From Gryllotalpicola protaetiae (GTDB lineage Bacteria; Actinomycetota; Actinomycetes; Actinomycetales; Microbacteriaceae), in the NCBI RefSeq assembly GCF_003627055.1, contig NZ_CP032624.1, forward strand, positions 2,418,001 through 2,482,000: 64,000 nucleotides of DNA, written 5' to 3'. Below the pieces are notes generated by a model, which saw nothing but the letters and a program-made list of their open reading frames with translations, was not told where the DNA came from and made no database searches. Of the stretch, positions 9,561 through 19,221 are shown one piece after another. The position numbers and the translations under genes were made by a program. Each line of letters opens with the position of its first letter. Within the stretch, counting starts at the first letter, position 1.

Positions 9561-10655
9561 TCACAGCGCCCCGACGATCGTCGCGGCCAGCCGGTCGCCG
9601 ACCAGAGGGCCCATCGTGAGCCCCGCCGCCCCGAACCCGGCGTTCACCCAGACGGGAACCGAGCCGCCGGAGTCGACCCGCGACACCCGCGGCAGCTGGT
9701 CGTGCGGCAGCGGCAGCGGCCGCAGCCCGACCCGCGTCTCAAGAACCTCGGCGTTCGCGAGCCCCGGCGCGGCCACGAGCGCGGCCCTCAGCACCTCCTG
9801 CATGCCGAACGCCGTCGCGCGCGTGTCGAAGCCGCTGCCGAACTCCCGCGTCGCACCCGCGACGATGCGGCCGCCGTCGAACGCGAGCAGGTAGTGCGAC
9901 GAGTTCGTCCGCTGCGCGACCGGCCACGAGGATGTGTCCGCGTCGACGCGGAAGTGGATGATCTGCCCCTTCTGCGGCTCGACCGGCACCGAGAAGTCGA
10001 GCGGCGCGAGCACCAGGTTCGTCCACGCGCCGGCCGCGACCACGATCGCGTCGGCCTCGAGCAACTCGTCGTCGACAGAGACTCGGATGCTGGTGCCCGC
10101 TGCGTGCAGCACACCGGTCCCTTCGCGCAGCACCCCGCCGAGGCTCGTCACCGCGGAGAGCAGGCCGGCCCGCAGCATCCGCCCGTCGACCCGGCCGCCG
10201 CCCGGAATCCAGAGCGCCGAATGCGTCGGGTCGAGCAGCGGGAAGCGCGTGCGCGCCTCGCCCTGATCGAGGCGCTGCACCTCGCCCATCTCGGCGCCAT
10301 CGGCATCCACGGCAGACGCCCGAGCGGCCAGCCGCGCCTCGACCTCGTCGAGCTCGGCCGAGTCGGCCGAGAGCACGAGCGCTCCGGGGCGGCGATAACC
10401 GATGTCGGAGACCCCGTGCGCGGCGAGCGCCGAGATGAACGACGGGTAGAACGCGGCGCCGTCGGCGTAGAGGCGGTAGAACTCGCCCTCACGGGACACG
10501 GACCATGGCTGGATGATGCCCGCACCGGCATCCGTCGCCCGCCCCGGCAGATCGGCGTCGACGACCGTCACGGCAGCGCCGCGTCGAGCCAAAGCGAACG
10601 CTGTCGCGGCCCCCGCGACGCCCGACCCCAGAACCACGACCCGCGAAGCGCCCAT
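9561..10655 (-). CDS. FAD-dependent oxidoreductase (DAO/glycine-oxidase type)
   Basis: Flavoenzyme of the D-amino-acid oxidase superfamily, probably oxidising a small amine or amino acid in the cytosol; the substrate cannot be told from sequence. The 364-aa protein opens with the dinucleotide-binding fold (VVVLGSGVAGAATAFALARRG, then an acidic residue in VVDAD). It has AIVVAAGAWTN in the middle, PQKGQIIHF, and ends with the FAD-contacting WVNAGFGAAGLTMGPLVGD. ATG 10655 lies 6 nt after a TAGCGT box, so the mRNA is probably leaderless. It is divergent from lysC with 97 bp between. D-amino-acid dehydrogenase or a sarcosine/glycine oxidase are equally possible. Confidence 0.85.
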   Translation of the reverse strand: MGASRVVVLGSGVAGAATAFALARRGAAVTVVDADLPGRATDAGAGIIQPWSVSREGEFYRLYADGAAFYPSFISALAAHGVSDIGYRRPGALVLSADSAELDEVEARLAARASAVDADGAEMGEVQRLDQGEARTRFPLLDPTHSALWIPGGGRVDGRMLRAGLLSAVTSLGGVLREGTGVLHAAGTSIRVSVDDELLEADAIVVAAGAWTNLVLAPLDFSVPVEPQKGQIIHFRVDADTSSWPVAQRTNSSHYLLAFDGGRIVAGATREFGSGFDTRATAFGMQEVLRAALVAAPGLANAEVLETRVGLRPLPLPHDQLPRVSRVDSGGSVPVWVNAGFGAAGLTMGPLVGDRLAATIVGAL

Positions 10656-10661
10656 GGCGTC

Positions 10662-10667
10662 ACGCTA
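10662..10667 (-). promoter_or_regulatory. -10 box (TAGCGT) for the FAD oxidoreductase
   Basis: On the minus strand TAGCGT is followed by 6 nt and then the ATG at 10655, the leaderless layout. No Shine-Dalgarno is present. Confidence 0.45.
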
Positions 10668-10697
10668 GCCCTGACGAAACCCGCCCGAAACCCGCCG

Positions 10698-10703
10698 TAG
10701 AAT
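10698..10703 (+). promoter_or_regulatory. -10 box (TAGAAT) upstream of lysC
   Basis: TAGAAT is a good -10 match about 50 nt before the lysC GTG. A start near 10710 would give a leader of about 43 nt containing the Shine-Dalgarno CCAGGAGAG. No clear -35 at the standard distance and no lysine-riboswitch-like structure fits in this short leader. Confidence 0.4.
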
Positions 10704-10752
10704 AGACGGAACCCCAAATCACACCCGAGCCCAGAACACTCCAGGAGAGCCC

Positions 10753-13123
<2,371 letters not shown>

Positions 13124-13124
13124 A

Positions 13125-13130
13125 TAGGAT
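13125..13130 (+). promoter_or_regulatory. -10 box (TAGGAT), leaderless mqo promoter
   Basis: TAGGAT ends 6 nt before the mqo GTG at 13137. It lies directly behind the asd stop, so mqo can be transcribed separately from lysC-asd. Confidence 0.5.
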
Positions 13131-13136
13131 GAACGG

Positions 13137-14603
13137 GTGAGCGACAAACCCCCCGTTGATGTGGTCTTGATTGGCGGCGGCATCATGTCCGCCACCCTCG
13201 GAACCTTCCTCAAGCGGGTGAGGCCCGACTGGTCGATCGTGATCCTCGAGCGCCTCGGGGCGGTCGCCGAAGAGAGCTCGAACCCGTGGAACAACGCGGG
13301 CACGGGCCACAGCGCGCTGTGCGAGCTCAACTACATGCCCCACCCGGACGACCCGACGAAGGCCTTGCAGATCAACGAGCAGTTCCAGCAGAGCCGCCAG
13401 TTCTGGGCGCAGCTCGTGGAAGAGGGGGTGCTGGGGCAGGCATCCGACTTCATCAATCCCGCGCCGCACATGACGTTCGTGCGCAAGCCGAGCGATATCG
13501 AGTATCTGCGCATGCGGCACGAGACGCTGACGAAGCACGTGCTGTTCGAAGAGCTCGAGTACAGCGAGGACCGCGACGTGGTCAAGACCTGGGCGCCGCT
13601 GTTGATGCGCGGGCGCAACAGGTACGAGCAGTTCGCGGCGACGCGGTCGATCGCGGGCACCGATGTGAACTTCGGCACTCTCACCAAGCGGCTCATCGAC
13701 AACCTCGTCGCGGGGGGCGCCGAGCTGAAGCTGAACTCAGAGGTGCGCGGCGTGAAGAAGCGCGGCGGACTGTGGCGAGTCAAGGTGCGGCAGCTCGTCG
13801 AGCAGCGCACGAGCACGATCGACGCGAAGTTCGTCTTCGTCGGGGCGGGCGGCTGGGCGCTCAAGGTGCTGCAGGCCTCGGGGATTCCGGAGGCGAAGGG
13901 CTTCGGCACCTTCCCGATCTCCGGCCAGTTCTACAAGACGACGAACCCCGAGGTCGTCGGTCAGCACGCTGTGAAGGTGTACTCGCAGGCCGAGGCGGGC
14001 GCGCCGCCGATGAGCGTGCCGCACCTCGACAAGCGCGTGGTCGACGGGCAGGCGTCGCTGCTGTTCGGGCCGTACGCGGGCGCCGACCCCAAGTTCCTCA
14101 AGTACGGCAGCGTGCTCGACCTGCCCGCGGGCCTGCGGGCGTCGAACATCGGGCCGTACCTCAACGTCGCCAAAGACAACCTGGTCTTGCTGCGCTACCT
14201 GATCAGCCAGCTGCTGCTCACCCGCAAGGGCAAGTTCGCCGAGCTGCGCAAGTTCATGCCGACGGCGCAGCCGGGGGACTGGGAGCTGATCACCGCGGGT
14301 CAGCGCGCGCAGGTGATCAAGAAGGATGCCAAGAAGGGCGGCGTGCTGCAGTTCGGCACCGAGGTGATCGCGCATGAGGACGGCACGATCGTCGGCCTGC
14401 TCGGCGCCTCGCCGGGGGCCTCGACGGCGGTGTCGATCATGCTCGACGTGCTCGCGAAGTGCTTCCCGAGCGAGTATGCGGGGGAGTGGCAGAGCGAGCT
14501 CAAGACGCTGATCCCGACGCTCGGCCAGCAGCTCGACACCGACCCCGAGCTCGCGCGCGCCACGATGCAGCGCACGGCAGGCGTGCTGGGGCTGCCCAAG
14601 TAG
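13137..14603 (+). CDS. mqo: Malate:quinone oxidoreductase
   Basis: FAD-dependent, membrane-associated enzyme that oxidises malate to oxaloacetate and passes electrons to quinone, replacing or supplementing malate dehydrogenase in the TCA cycle. 488 aa, the normal length. The N-terminus VVLIGGGIMSATLGTFLKR is the FAD site; ERLGAVAEESSNPWNNAGTGHSALCELNY is the family signature region. The C-terminus contains LLGASPGASTAVSIMLDVL. GTG 13137 is supported by the family start and by a -10 box 6 nt upstream. Confidence 0.97.
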   Translation: MSDKPPVDVVLIGGGIMSATLGTFLKRVRPDWSIVILERLGAVAEESSNPWNNAGTGHSALCELNYMPHPDDPTKALQINEQFQQSRQFWAQLVEEGVLGQASDFINPAPHMTFVRKPSDIEYLRMRHETLTKHVLFEELEYSEDRDVVKTWAPLLMRGRNRYEQFAATRSIAGTDVNFGTLTKRLIDNLVAGGAELKLNSEVRGVKKRGGLWRVKVRQLVEQRTSTIDAKFVFVGAGGWALKVLQASGIPEAKGFGTFPISGQFYKTTNPEVVGQHAVKVYSQAEAGAPPMSVPHLDKRVVDGQASLLFGPYAGADPKFLKYGSVLDLPAGLRASNIGPYLNVAKDNLVLLRYLISQLLLTRKGKFAELRKFMPTAQPGDWELITAGQRAQVIKKDAKKGGVLQFGTEVIAHEDGTIVGLLGASPGASTAVSIMLDVLAKCFPSEYAGEWQSELKTLIPTLGQQLDTDPELARATMQRTAGVLGLPK

Positions 14604-14605
14604 CC

Positions 14606-14650
14606 CACCCGCTGGTTGAGGAGCACGGCTCTGCCGCGCGTCTCGAAACC
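14606..14650 (+). repeat. Dispersed hairpin repeat, copy B
   Basis: Contains GGTTGAGGAGC...GCGCGTCTCGAAACC between mqo and the short-chain dehydrogenase. The outer flanks equal those of copy C (30840-30880); the inner stem is partly eroded (GAGCACGGCTCTGCCGCGCG). Confidence 0.6.
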
Positions 14651-14655
14651 ATCGG

Positions 14656-14661
14656 TACCTT
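14656..14661 (+). promoter_or_regulatory. -10 box (TACCTT) for the short-chain dehydrogenase
   Basis: TACCTT is followed by 6 nt and ATG 14668; there is no Shine-Dalgarno. It lies immediately after repeat copy B. Confidence 0.45.
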
Positions 14662-14667
14662 GTCTTC

Positions 14668-15444
14668 ATGAGGTTCGAGGACCGCGTCGTCATCGTCAGC
14701 GGCGGTGCGAATGGCATCGGCAGGGCAACGGCCGAGCGGATGCTTGACGAGGGCGCCTTCGTCGCCGTTCTCGACCGCGAGCCCGAGGTCGCGCGCGACT
14801 GGCTCGACTGGCGCGCCGACTCCGACCGCGCAGCGGTCTTCGGCTGCGACGTGCTCGATGCGACATCCGTCGATCGTGCGGTCGCCGACGCCCGCGCGCG
14901 CTTCGGCCGCATCGATGTGCTCGCAGGGGTCGCCGGTGGCGATCAACCGGTCGCCGACGGGCTCGATGAGGCGCACTGGCAGGCCACGGTCGACCTCAAC
15001 CTGCATGCGCAGGTGCGGCTCATCCGCGCGTGCCGTGCCGCGCTGATCGAGACGCGCGGGGCGATCGTGCTCGTGAGCTCGGTGAACGGGGTCGCGGCAT
15101 ACGGCGAGCCGGCGTATGCGGCCGCAAAGGCCGGCCTGTCGCTGCTTGCGCGCAACCTCGCCGTCGAGCTGGGGCCTGCCGGGGTGCGGATCAACGTGGT
15201 CGCGCCCGGCACGGTGCGCACGCGGGTCTGGGCCGGCCAAGACGGTGGGGCGGATGCCATGGTGAAGCTCTACCCGCTCGGCCGCGTCGGCGAGCCGTCC
15301 GACATCGCGGCGGCGATCGCGTTCCTCGCCTCTGACGACGCGTCGTGGATCACGGGGGTGACCCTGCCTGTCGACGGCGGCTCGCTCACCGGGCCGCTTG
15401 CGCTGCTGCAGGGGCCGATCTGGGGCGTCGCCGAAGCCGACTGA
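14668..15444 (+). CDS. Short-chain dehydrogenase/reductase (classical SDR)
   Basis: NAD(P)-dependent oxidoreductase of unknown substrate, cytosolic. 258 aa with the cofactor motif SGGANGIG (residues 11-18), catalytic Ser in VLVSSVNG (S137/S138), and the Tyr-Lys pair in YAAAK (Y150, K154). The C-terminus has the usual WITGVTLPVDGG. The acidic residue after beta-2 (LDRE) suggests NAD preference. A leaderless start at ATG 14668 fits the upstream TACCTT. It appears to be a single-gene unit between mqo and the radical SAM gene. Confidence 0.9.
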   Translation: MRFEDRVVIVSGGANGIGRATAERMLDEGAFVAVLDREPEVARDWLDWRADSDRAAVFGCDVLDATSVDRAVADARARFGRIDVLAGVAGGDQPVADGLDEAHWQATVDLNLHAQVRLIRACRAALIETRGAIVLVSSVNGVAAYGEPAYAAAKAGLSLLARNLAVELGPAGVRINVVAPGTVRTRVWAGQDGGADAMVKLYPLGRVGEPSDIAAAIAFLASDDASWITGVTLPVDGGSLTGPLALLQGPIWGVAEAD

Positions 15445-15448
15445 CGAG

Positions 15449-15464
15449 TTATACACATGTTCGA
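15449..15464 (+). promoter_or_regulatory. SOS-like box 1 (TTATACACATGTTCGA)
   Basis: Compared with the actinobacterial LexA site TCGAAC-N4-GTTCGA, the right half GTTCGA is perfect and the left half TTATAC matches three of six. It sits 43 nt before the radical SAM start. It also resembles a DnaA box (TTATACACA), but a lone site does not make that convincing. Confidence 0.35.
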
Positions 15465-15482
15465 AACTAGGTGGAGAACAGA

Positions 15483-15500
15483 TCGAATCGGTGTTCTAAT
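15483..15500 (+). promoter_or_regulatory. SOS-like box 2 overlapping a -10 (TCTAAT)
   Basis: TCGAATCGGTGTTCTA (15483-15498) matches five of six bases in each half of the LexA consensus TCGAAC-N4-GTTCGA. It overlaps TCTAAT (15495-15500), a -10 placed exactly 6 nt before ATG 15507. A repressor bound here would block transcription. AGAACA (15475-15480) and TGTTCT (15492-15497) also form an inverted repeat across it. Confidence 0.45.
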
Positions 15501-15506
15501 TGGTGG

Positions 15507-16655
15507 ATGCGGTGGGAGAAGCAAGAACTCGGGGTCGAGACCGATGAGGCGCTGCCGGGCCTCGCGAAGCTGAACAATCTGGTGCGCACAGTGCGCACGC
15601 CGGAATTCGATGGCATCGTCTTCCACGAGATCCTGGCGAAATCGGCGCTGAACCAGGTCCCGGGCGCTTCGAAGGTGATGCCCTACGCGTGGACGATCAA
15701 CCCCTATAGAGGATGCATTCATGCTTGCATCTATTGCTTCGCGAGGCCAACGCACAAGTATCTCGAGCTCAATGTGGGGCGCGACTTCGACTCGCAGATC
15801 ATCGTCAAGGTCAACGTCGCCGAGGTGCTGCGGCGCGAGCTCGCGCGGCCGAAGTGGCAGGCGAGCAGGCATCCGGTCGCCCTCGGCACCAATACCGACC
15901 CGTATCAGCGCGCGGAAGGGCGCTACAAGCTGATGCCCGAGATCATCGGGGCGTTGACCGAGGCGCGGACTCCGTTCTCGATCCTGACGAAGGGCACGCT
16001 GCTGCGGCGCGATCTGCCGCTGCTGAAGGAGGCGTCGGAGCGCGTGCCTGTCGACCTCGCGATGTCGATCGCGATCTACGACGACGAGCTGCAGCAGTCG
16101 GTCGAGCCCGGCACGCCGCGCGCGAAGGAGCGGCTCGCCACTGTCACCGCCGTGCGCAACGCGGGGCTCGACTGCAGCGTGTTCATGATGCCGATCCTGC
16201 CGTTCCTCACCGATACGACCGAGCACCTCGACTACGCGCTCAGCCAGGTGAAGGCGTCGGGCGCGAACTCCGTGCTCTACACGGCGCTGCACCTCAAGCC
16301 GGGCGTGAAGGAGTGGTTCACTTTCTGGCTCGAGCGCGAGCACCCCGAACTGATAGGGAAGTACGCCGAGCTGTACCAGGGCCGCACCTACGCCCCGAAG
16401 GAGTACCGCCAGTGGCTCGCCCGCCGCATCAAGCCGCTGATCGCGAAGCACGGTCTCACGCGTGGCCGTGAAGACCTGGTCACCGGCGGCGTCGAGTCGT
16501 CGGCGCTCGCGGCGAGCGATGCGATCGACGGCGCGCCGATCCAAAGGCGCGGTCGTGCGACCCGCATCGACGCGGACGGCGAGCGGCACAGACCCCTGGT
16601 CTTCTTCGAAGAGACGGATGCGGCAACGCTCGCCCCTGAGCCCACCCTGTTCTGA
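15507..16655 (+). CDS. Rv2578c-family radical SAM protein
   Basis: Radical S-adenosylmethionine enzyme of unknown reaction; the family is common in actinobacteria. The 382-aa protein has the iron-sulfur motif CIHACIYC (C70, C74, C77), and the family stretches KSALNQVP, FARPTHKYL, ALGTNTDPYQRAEGRYKLMP and ILTKGTLLRRDLPLL. It ends in the conserved PTLF. I chose ATG 15507 (MRWEKQ) because Rv2578c also begins MRW and because a -10 box lies 6 nt upstream; the GTG at 15471 would place the promoter inside the gene. Two SOS-like boxes precede it, suggesting DNA-damage control. The homology does not reveal a substrate. Confidence 0.92.
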   Translation: MRWEKQELGVETDEALPGLAKLNNLVRTVRTPEFDGIVFHEILAKSALNQVPGASKVMPYAWTINPYRGCIHACIYCFARPTHKYLELNVGRDFDSQIIVKVNVAEVLRRELARPKWQASRHPVALGTNTDPYQRAEGRYKLMPEIIGALTEARTPFSILTKGTLLRRDLPLLKEASERVPVDLAMSIAIYDDELQQSVEPGTPRAKERLATVTAVRNAGLDCSVFMMPILPFLTDTTEHLDYALSQVKASGANSVLYTALHLKPGVKEWFTFWLEREHPELIGKYAELYQGRTYAPKEYRQWLARRIKPLIAKHGLTRGREDLVTGGVESSALAASDAIDGAPIQRRGRATRIDADGERHRPLVFFEETDAATLAPEPTLF

Positions 16656-16713
16656 GCCCGTTTTGGACGCGCCACCCCAGCCCGCGGGCCGAGGCCACGC
16701 GCCGGCATCCGCA

Positions 16714-17280
16714 CTAAACGCTCTCGTAGATCCCATCGAGGCGGGCGCGGGCGATGACGTGGCTGCGCATCGCGTGCAGGGCATCGTCGAGGGCGAACCC
16801 CGGGGCGAGCGACATCGGCCGATCGATGGCGAACAACTGGAACACGTAGGCGTGCGGCCCATGCGAGCGCGGTGGTAGCGGGCCGGCCCAGCCGAGACGG
16901 CCGAATGCGCCCTTGCCGTGCACGATGCCGTGAATCGGGCTGGGGTTCGCGAGCGCCCCCTCGGGCAGGCCGCCGAGCGCAGGGTCGATGCCGACCGAGA
17001 GCGCATGCGTCGCGGGCTTCCCCATCGGAACATCGGGGTCCTGCACGATCAGCACGAGCTCGATCGTGTCGGCGGGCGGCTCGGTCCACGCGAGAGCGGG
17101 CGACACGTTGGGGCCGAACATCTTGCCGCGGAACCGCTCGGGGATCCGCCCGCCGTGTTCGAACTCGGGACTCGTCAGGGCGAAGCCCTCGGGCGCGTTC
17201 ACGTCGGAGCGGGCCCAGACGAGCGTGTGGTGGCCGGCGTGCCGGTTGCGCAGCGCGTAGCCGATGGGGTTGGCAGCCAT
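16714..17280 (-). CDS. YbhB/YbcL family Raf-kinase-inhibitor-like (PEBP) protein
   Basis: Small globular protein of the phosphatidylethanolamine-binding family; bacterial members have no firm function. 188 aa from ATG 17280. Typical motifs are GPNVSPALAW, the ligand-site DPDVP, and GPLPPRSHGPHAYVFQLFAID. The usual signal peptide of periplasmic relatives is lacking, so it is probably cytosolic. The open frame continues upstream, but the family starts at MAANPIGYALRN. Six nt before the ATG is CAGACT, a weak -10. It is convergent with the radical SAM gene (58 bp between stops). Confidence 0.88.
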   Translation of the reverse strand: MAANPIGYALRNRHAGHHTLVWARSDVNAPEGFALTSPEFEHGGRIPERFRGKMFGPNVSPALAWTEPPADTIELVLIVQDPDVPMGKPATHALSVGIDPALGGLPEGALANPSPIHGIVHGKGAFGRLGWAGPLPPRSHGPHAYVFQLFAIDRPMSLAPGFALDDALHAMRSHVIARARLDGIYESV

Positions 17281-17323
17281 GGGCTCAGTCTGTCCGTTCT
17301 TGGCTGGTAGTGCGCGTTGAACT

Positions 17324-18061
17324 TCACAGGCCGACGGGGTCGACGTACCCGGCGATGTACTGTCGCATGCCGGGGGCGTAGTCACCGGCATGCGACTGGC
17401 CTGCCGTGAATGCGGAGAGCCGCACGAGCTGGGCGCCCCCGCGGCCATCGCCCCAGTCGCCGTTGACGATCGTGATCGCGGTCGGCGACACCGCCACGAC
17501 GATGCCGACGTGCGAGATGGCGTGGGTTTGAGCGAGGGTGCCCGAGGCTGCGGCTGAGGCGACCGGGGCCGACAGTGCGAACACTGCGGCATCGCCGACG
17601 CGCGGCCCGCTGGCATGGTAGCTGCCGTGCTGCACGCCGTACGCGAAGAAGCTGCCGGCCCAGCCGTCGAGGCCGCCGATCGGGGCGCCCGACGATGCCC
17701 AGGTCCACGCGGCGAACTCCGCGCACCAGGCGCCGGGCAGTGCGCTGCTGTCGGCGAAGTCGCGCCCGTCGAGCGTGTTCGGACCGTTCAGCCCGCGGCC
17801 GAGCTGCGCGAGCGCGAGCGTCGCGATCGCGGCGCCCATCGGCGTCGGAGGGTCGGCCGGGTCGCCGACGGTGACTCCGGCGAGCGGCTGGAACTGCGTC
17901 TGACCGCCGCCGTTGGCGAATGCCGCGCCGGGGAGCTGCACGAAGAACGCCGCGACGCACGCGGCGAACGCGATCACGACGGCGCGAGCCGGGCTTCTCA
18001 GCGCTGACAAGCTCAGTTCGCGTCGTCCGGGGTGGAGGACTTCAGTGTGGCGCGGGGCCAT
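17324..18061 (-). CDS. Secreted CHAP-domain protein (probable peptidoglycan amidohydrolase)
   Basis: Likely cell-wall hydrolase or crosslink-cleaving amidase acting outside the membrane. 245 aa: basic N-terminus, hydrophobic signal segment about residues 25-49 ending near AAFAN, then a CHAP fold with catalytic Cys113 in WCAEFAAW, His184 in ISHVGIVV and Asn200 in IVNGDWG. All three catalytic positions are present. No wall-binding domain is visible. ATG 18061 lies 6 nt from TATATT, a leaderless start. It is divergent from tdk, with both -10 boxes in the 91-bp gap. Confidence 0.88.
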   Translation of the reverse strand: MAPRHTEVLHPGRRELSLSALRSPARAVVIAFAACVAAFFVQLPGAAFANGGGQTQFQPLAGVTVGDPADPPTPMGAAIATLALAQLGRGLNGPNTLDGRDFADSSALPGAWCAEFAAWTWASSGAPIGGLDGWAGSFFAYGVQHGSYHASGPRVGDAAVFALSAPVASAAASGTLAQTHAISHVGIVVAVSPTAITIVNGDWGDGRGGAQLVRLSAFTAGQSHAGDYAPGMRQYIAGYVDPVGL

Positions 18062-18067
18062 GGCGTG

Positions 18068-18073
18068 AATATA
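18068..18073 (-). promoter_or_regulatory. -10 box (TATATT) for the CHAP protein
   Basis: On the minus strand TATATT is followed by 6 nt and ATG 18061. It shares the short divergent region with the tdk -10 at 18141-18146. Confidence 0.5.
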
Positions 18074-18140
18074 CGACGATTGCTCGACTTTCGCGTACCC
18101 CCGTGTCGGGGTGTTCGCGGCGCATCTTTACTGCCCGCCA

Positions 18141-18146
18141 TACGAT
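18141..18146 (+). promoter_or_regulatory. -10 box (TACGAT), leaderless tdk promoter
   Basis: TACGAT is followed by 6 nt and ATG 18153. This supports 18153 over the in-frame ATG at 18111. Confidence 0.5.
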
Positions 18147-18152
18147 GAACGA

Positions 18153-18842
18153 ATGGCCAAACTGTATTTCCGCTATGGGGCGATGAACAGCGGCAAGAGC
18201 ACTGCGCTGCTCCAGGCGGCGTTCAACTATGAGGAGCGGGGCCACAACGTCCTGATCGCGAAGCCCGCCCTCGACACCAAGGGCGACGACCAGGTCGTCA
18301 GCCGCCTGGGCCTCACGCGCACGGTCGATTTCACCGTCGATTCGAGTGCCGACATCTACCTGACCTTCCAGCAGCACCGCAGCCATATCCTCAACACGCG
18401 TGGCCGCGACGTGAGCGCGCTCCTCATCGACGAGGCTCAGTTCTTCACGGAGGCGCAGATCGACGACCTGCTGCGCATCGCGCTGCTTGAGGATGTGCCG
18501 GTGCTCGCGTACGGCATCCGCACCGACTTCCAGACGGTGGCGTTCCCGGGCAGCCGGCGCCTGCTCGAGGTCGCGCATGCGATCGAGGAGTTGAAGACGA
18601 TCTGCCGGTGCGGCCGCAAGGCGATCTTCAACGCGCGCGTCATCGACGGCGAGTACGTGTTCGACGGGGCACAGGTCGCCATCGACGAGGGCGCCCAGCT
18701 GCAGGCATCCGTCACCTATGAATCGCTCTGCGGTCTCTGCTATCTGCAGGAGTCGCATGGCACGCTCAACAACGGTCGCCGGCACTGGCCGGGTGGCGCG
18801 GCGCCGGCGTACGCCGACGCGCCCGATGCCGACTTCATGTAG
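18153..18842 (+). CDS. tdk: Thymidine kinase (TK1 type)
   Basis: Phosphorylates thymidine to dTMP in pyrimidine salvage (cytosol). 229 aa, with a Walker A loop GAMNSGKS (residues 9-16), the Walker B-like LIDEAQFF, and the structural zinc cysteines in ICRCGRK and CGLCYL. The C-terminal AQLQASVTYESLC is typical of the TK1 lasso region. ATG 18153 was chosen because MAKLYFRYG is the family start and a TACGAT box lies 6 nt upstream. Confidence 0.96.
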   Translation: MAKLYFRYGAMNSGKSTALLQAAFNYEERGHNVLIAKPALDTKGDDQVVSRLGLTRTVDFTVDSSADIYLTFQQHRSHILNTRGRDVSALLIDEAQFFTEAQIDDLLRIALLEDVPVLAYGIRTDFQTVAFPGSRRLLEVAHAIEELKTICRCGRKAIFNARVIDGEYVFDGAQVAIDEGAQLQASVTYESLCGLCYLQESHGTLNNGRRHWPGGAAPAYADAPDADFM

Positions 18843-18977
18843 GAGCGCATTCTATAGACGATCGACCGGATGCCTGGCCGACAGCCCCACTTCTGGGTGA
18901 GCGATTTCGAGCAAAACCCCTGAACTGGGCGCATTTCCGGTATTGACCGGCCAGGGGAGGGTTTGGCTGAATAGACC

Positions 18978-18993
18978 GGGCGGTACACCGCCC
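18978..18993. promoter_or_regulatory. Palindrome GGGCGGTACACCGCCC (possible operator)
   Basis: Two 7-bp arms with a 2-bp centre, ending 27 nt before a 52-codon gene. TTGACC at 18943-18948 is a possible -35, so the palindrome would lie downstream of the promoter. With no T-run it looks more like a repressor site than a terminator. Confidence 0.4.
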
Positions 18994-19020
18994 GTTCACC
19001 CCGCCAGTTCCAGGAGCCCC

Positions 19021-19179
19021 ATGCCGTTCAAAAAACATGTGGAGGTATACCTCGGCCGAGACGGTCAGCGCATCGAAGTGTCGTGCGCGTGCCCGATCGG
19101 GCGGGACCACGACTATGCGCGCTGGGTCGAACTCGTCGGCGGCGAACGGTACAAGGGCATCGAGGAATCGGCTGGCTGA
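19021..19179 (+). CDS. Small conserved-looking protein, 52 aa
   Basis: Function not recognised. ATG 19021 has CAGGAG about 6 nt upstream. The product is MPFKKHVEVYLGRDGQRIEV followed by a Cys-X-Cys (SCACP), an acidic/aromatic middle (DHDYARWVELVGGERYKG) and a short tail. No signal peptide or membrane segment. The charged, codon-biased composition and clear ribosome site argue for a real gene. It sits 42 bp before the LuxR-type regulator but that gene has its own -10 (TATCCT, 19193-19198), so joint function is not implied. Confidence 0.6.
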   Translation: MPFKKHVEVYLGRDGQRIEVSCACPIGRDHDYARWVELVGGERYKGIEESAG

Positions 19180-19221
19180 TACCGCCGCCGGTTATCCTTT
19201 GTCGCCAAGGAGGGCGTCAAG

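Noticed and set aside
10668-10752. Lysine riboswitch before lysC
   Set aside because: The leader is only about 40-85 nt and lacks the required multi-helix structure.
15449-15457. DnaA box TTATACACA
   Set aside because: A single mismatched site, away from dnaA/dnaN and better explained as part of an SOS-like box and promoter.
17281-17616. Upstream extension of the PEBP frame
   Set aside because: It overlaps the CHAP gene and reads as Arg/Ser/Pro-rich shadow; PEBP homology starts at 17280.
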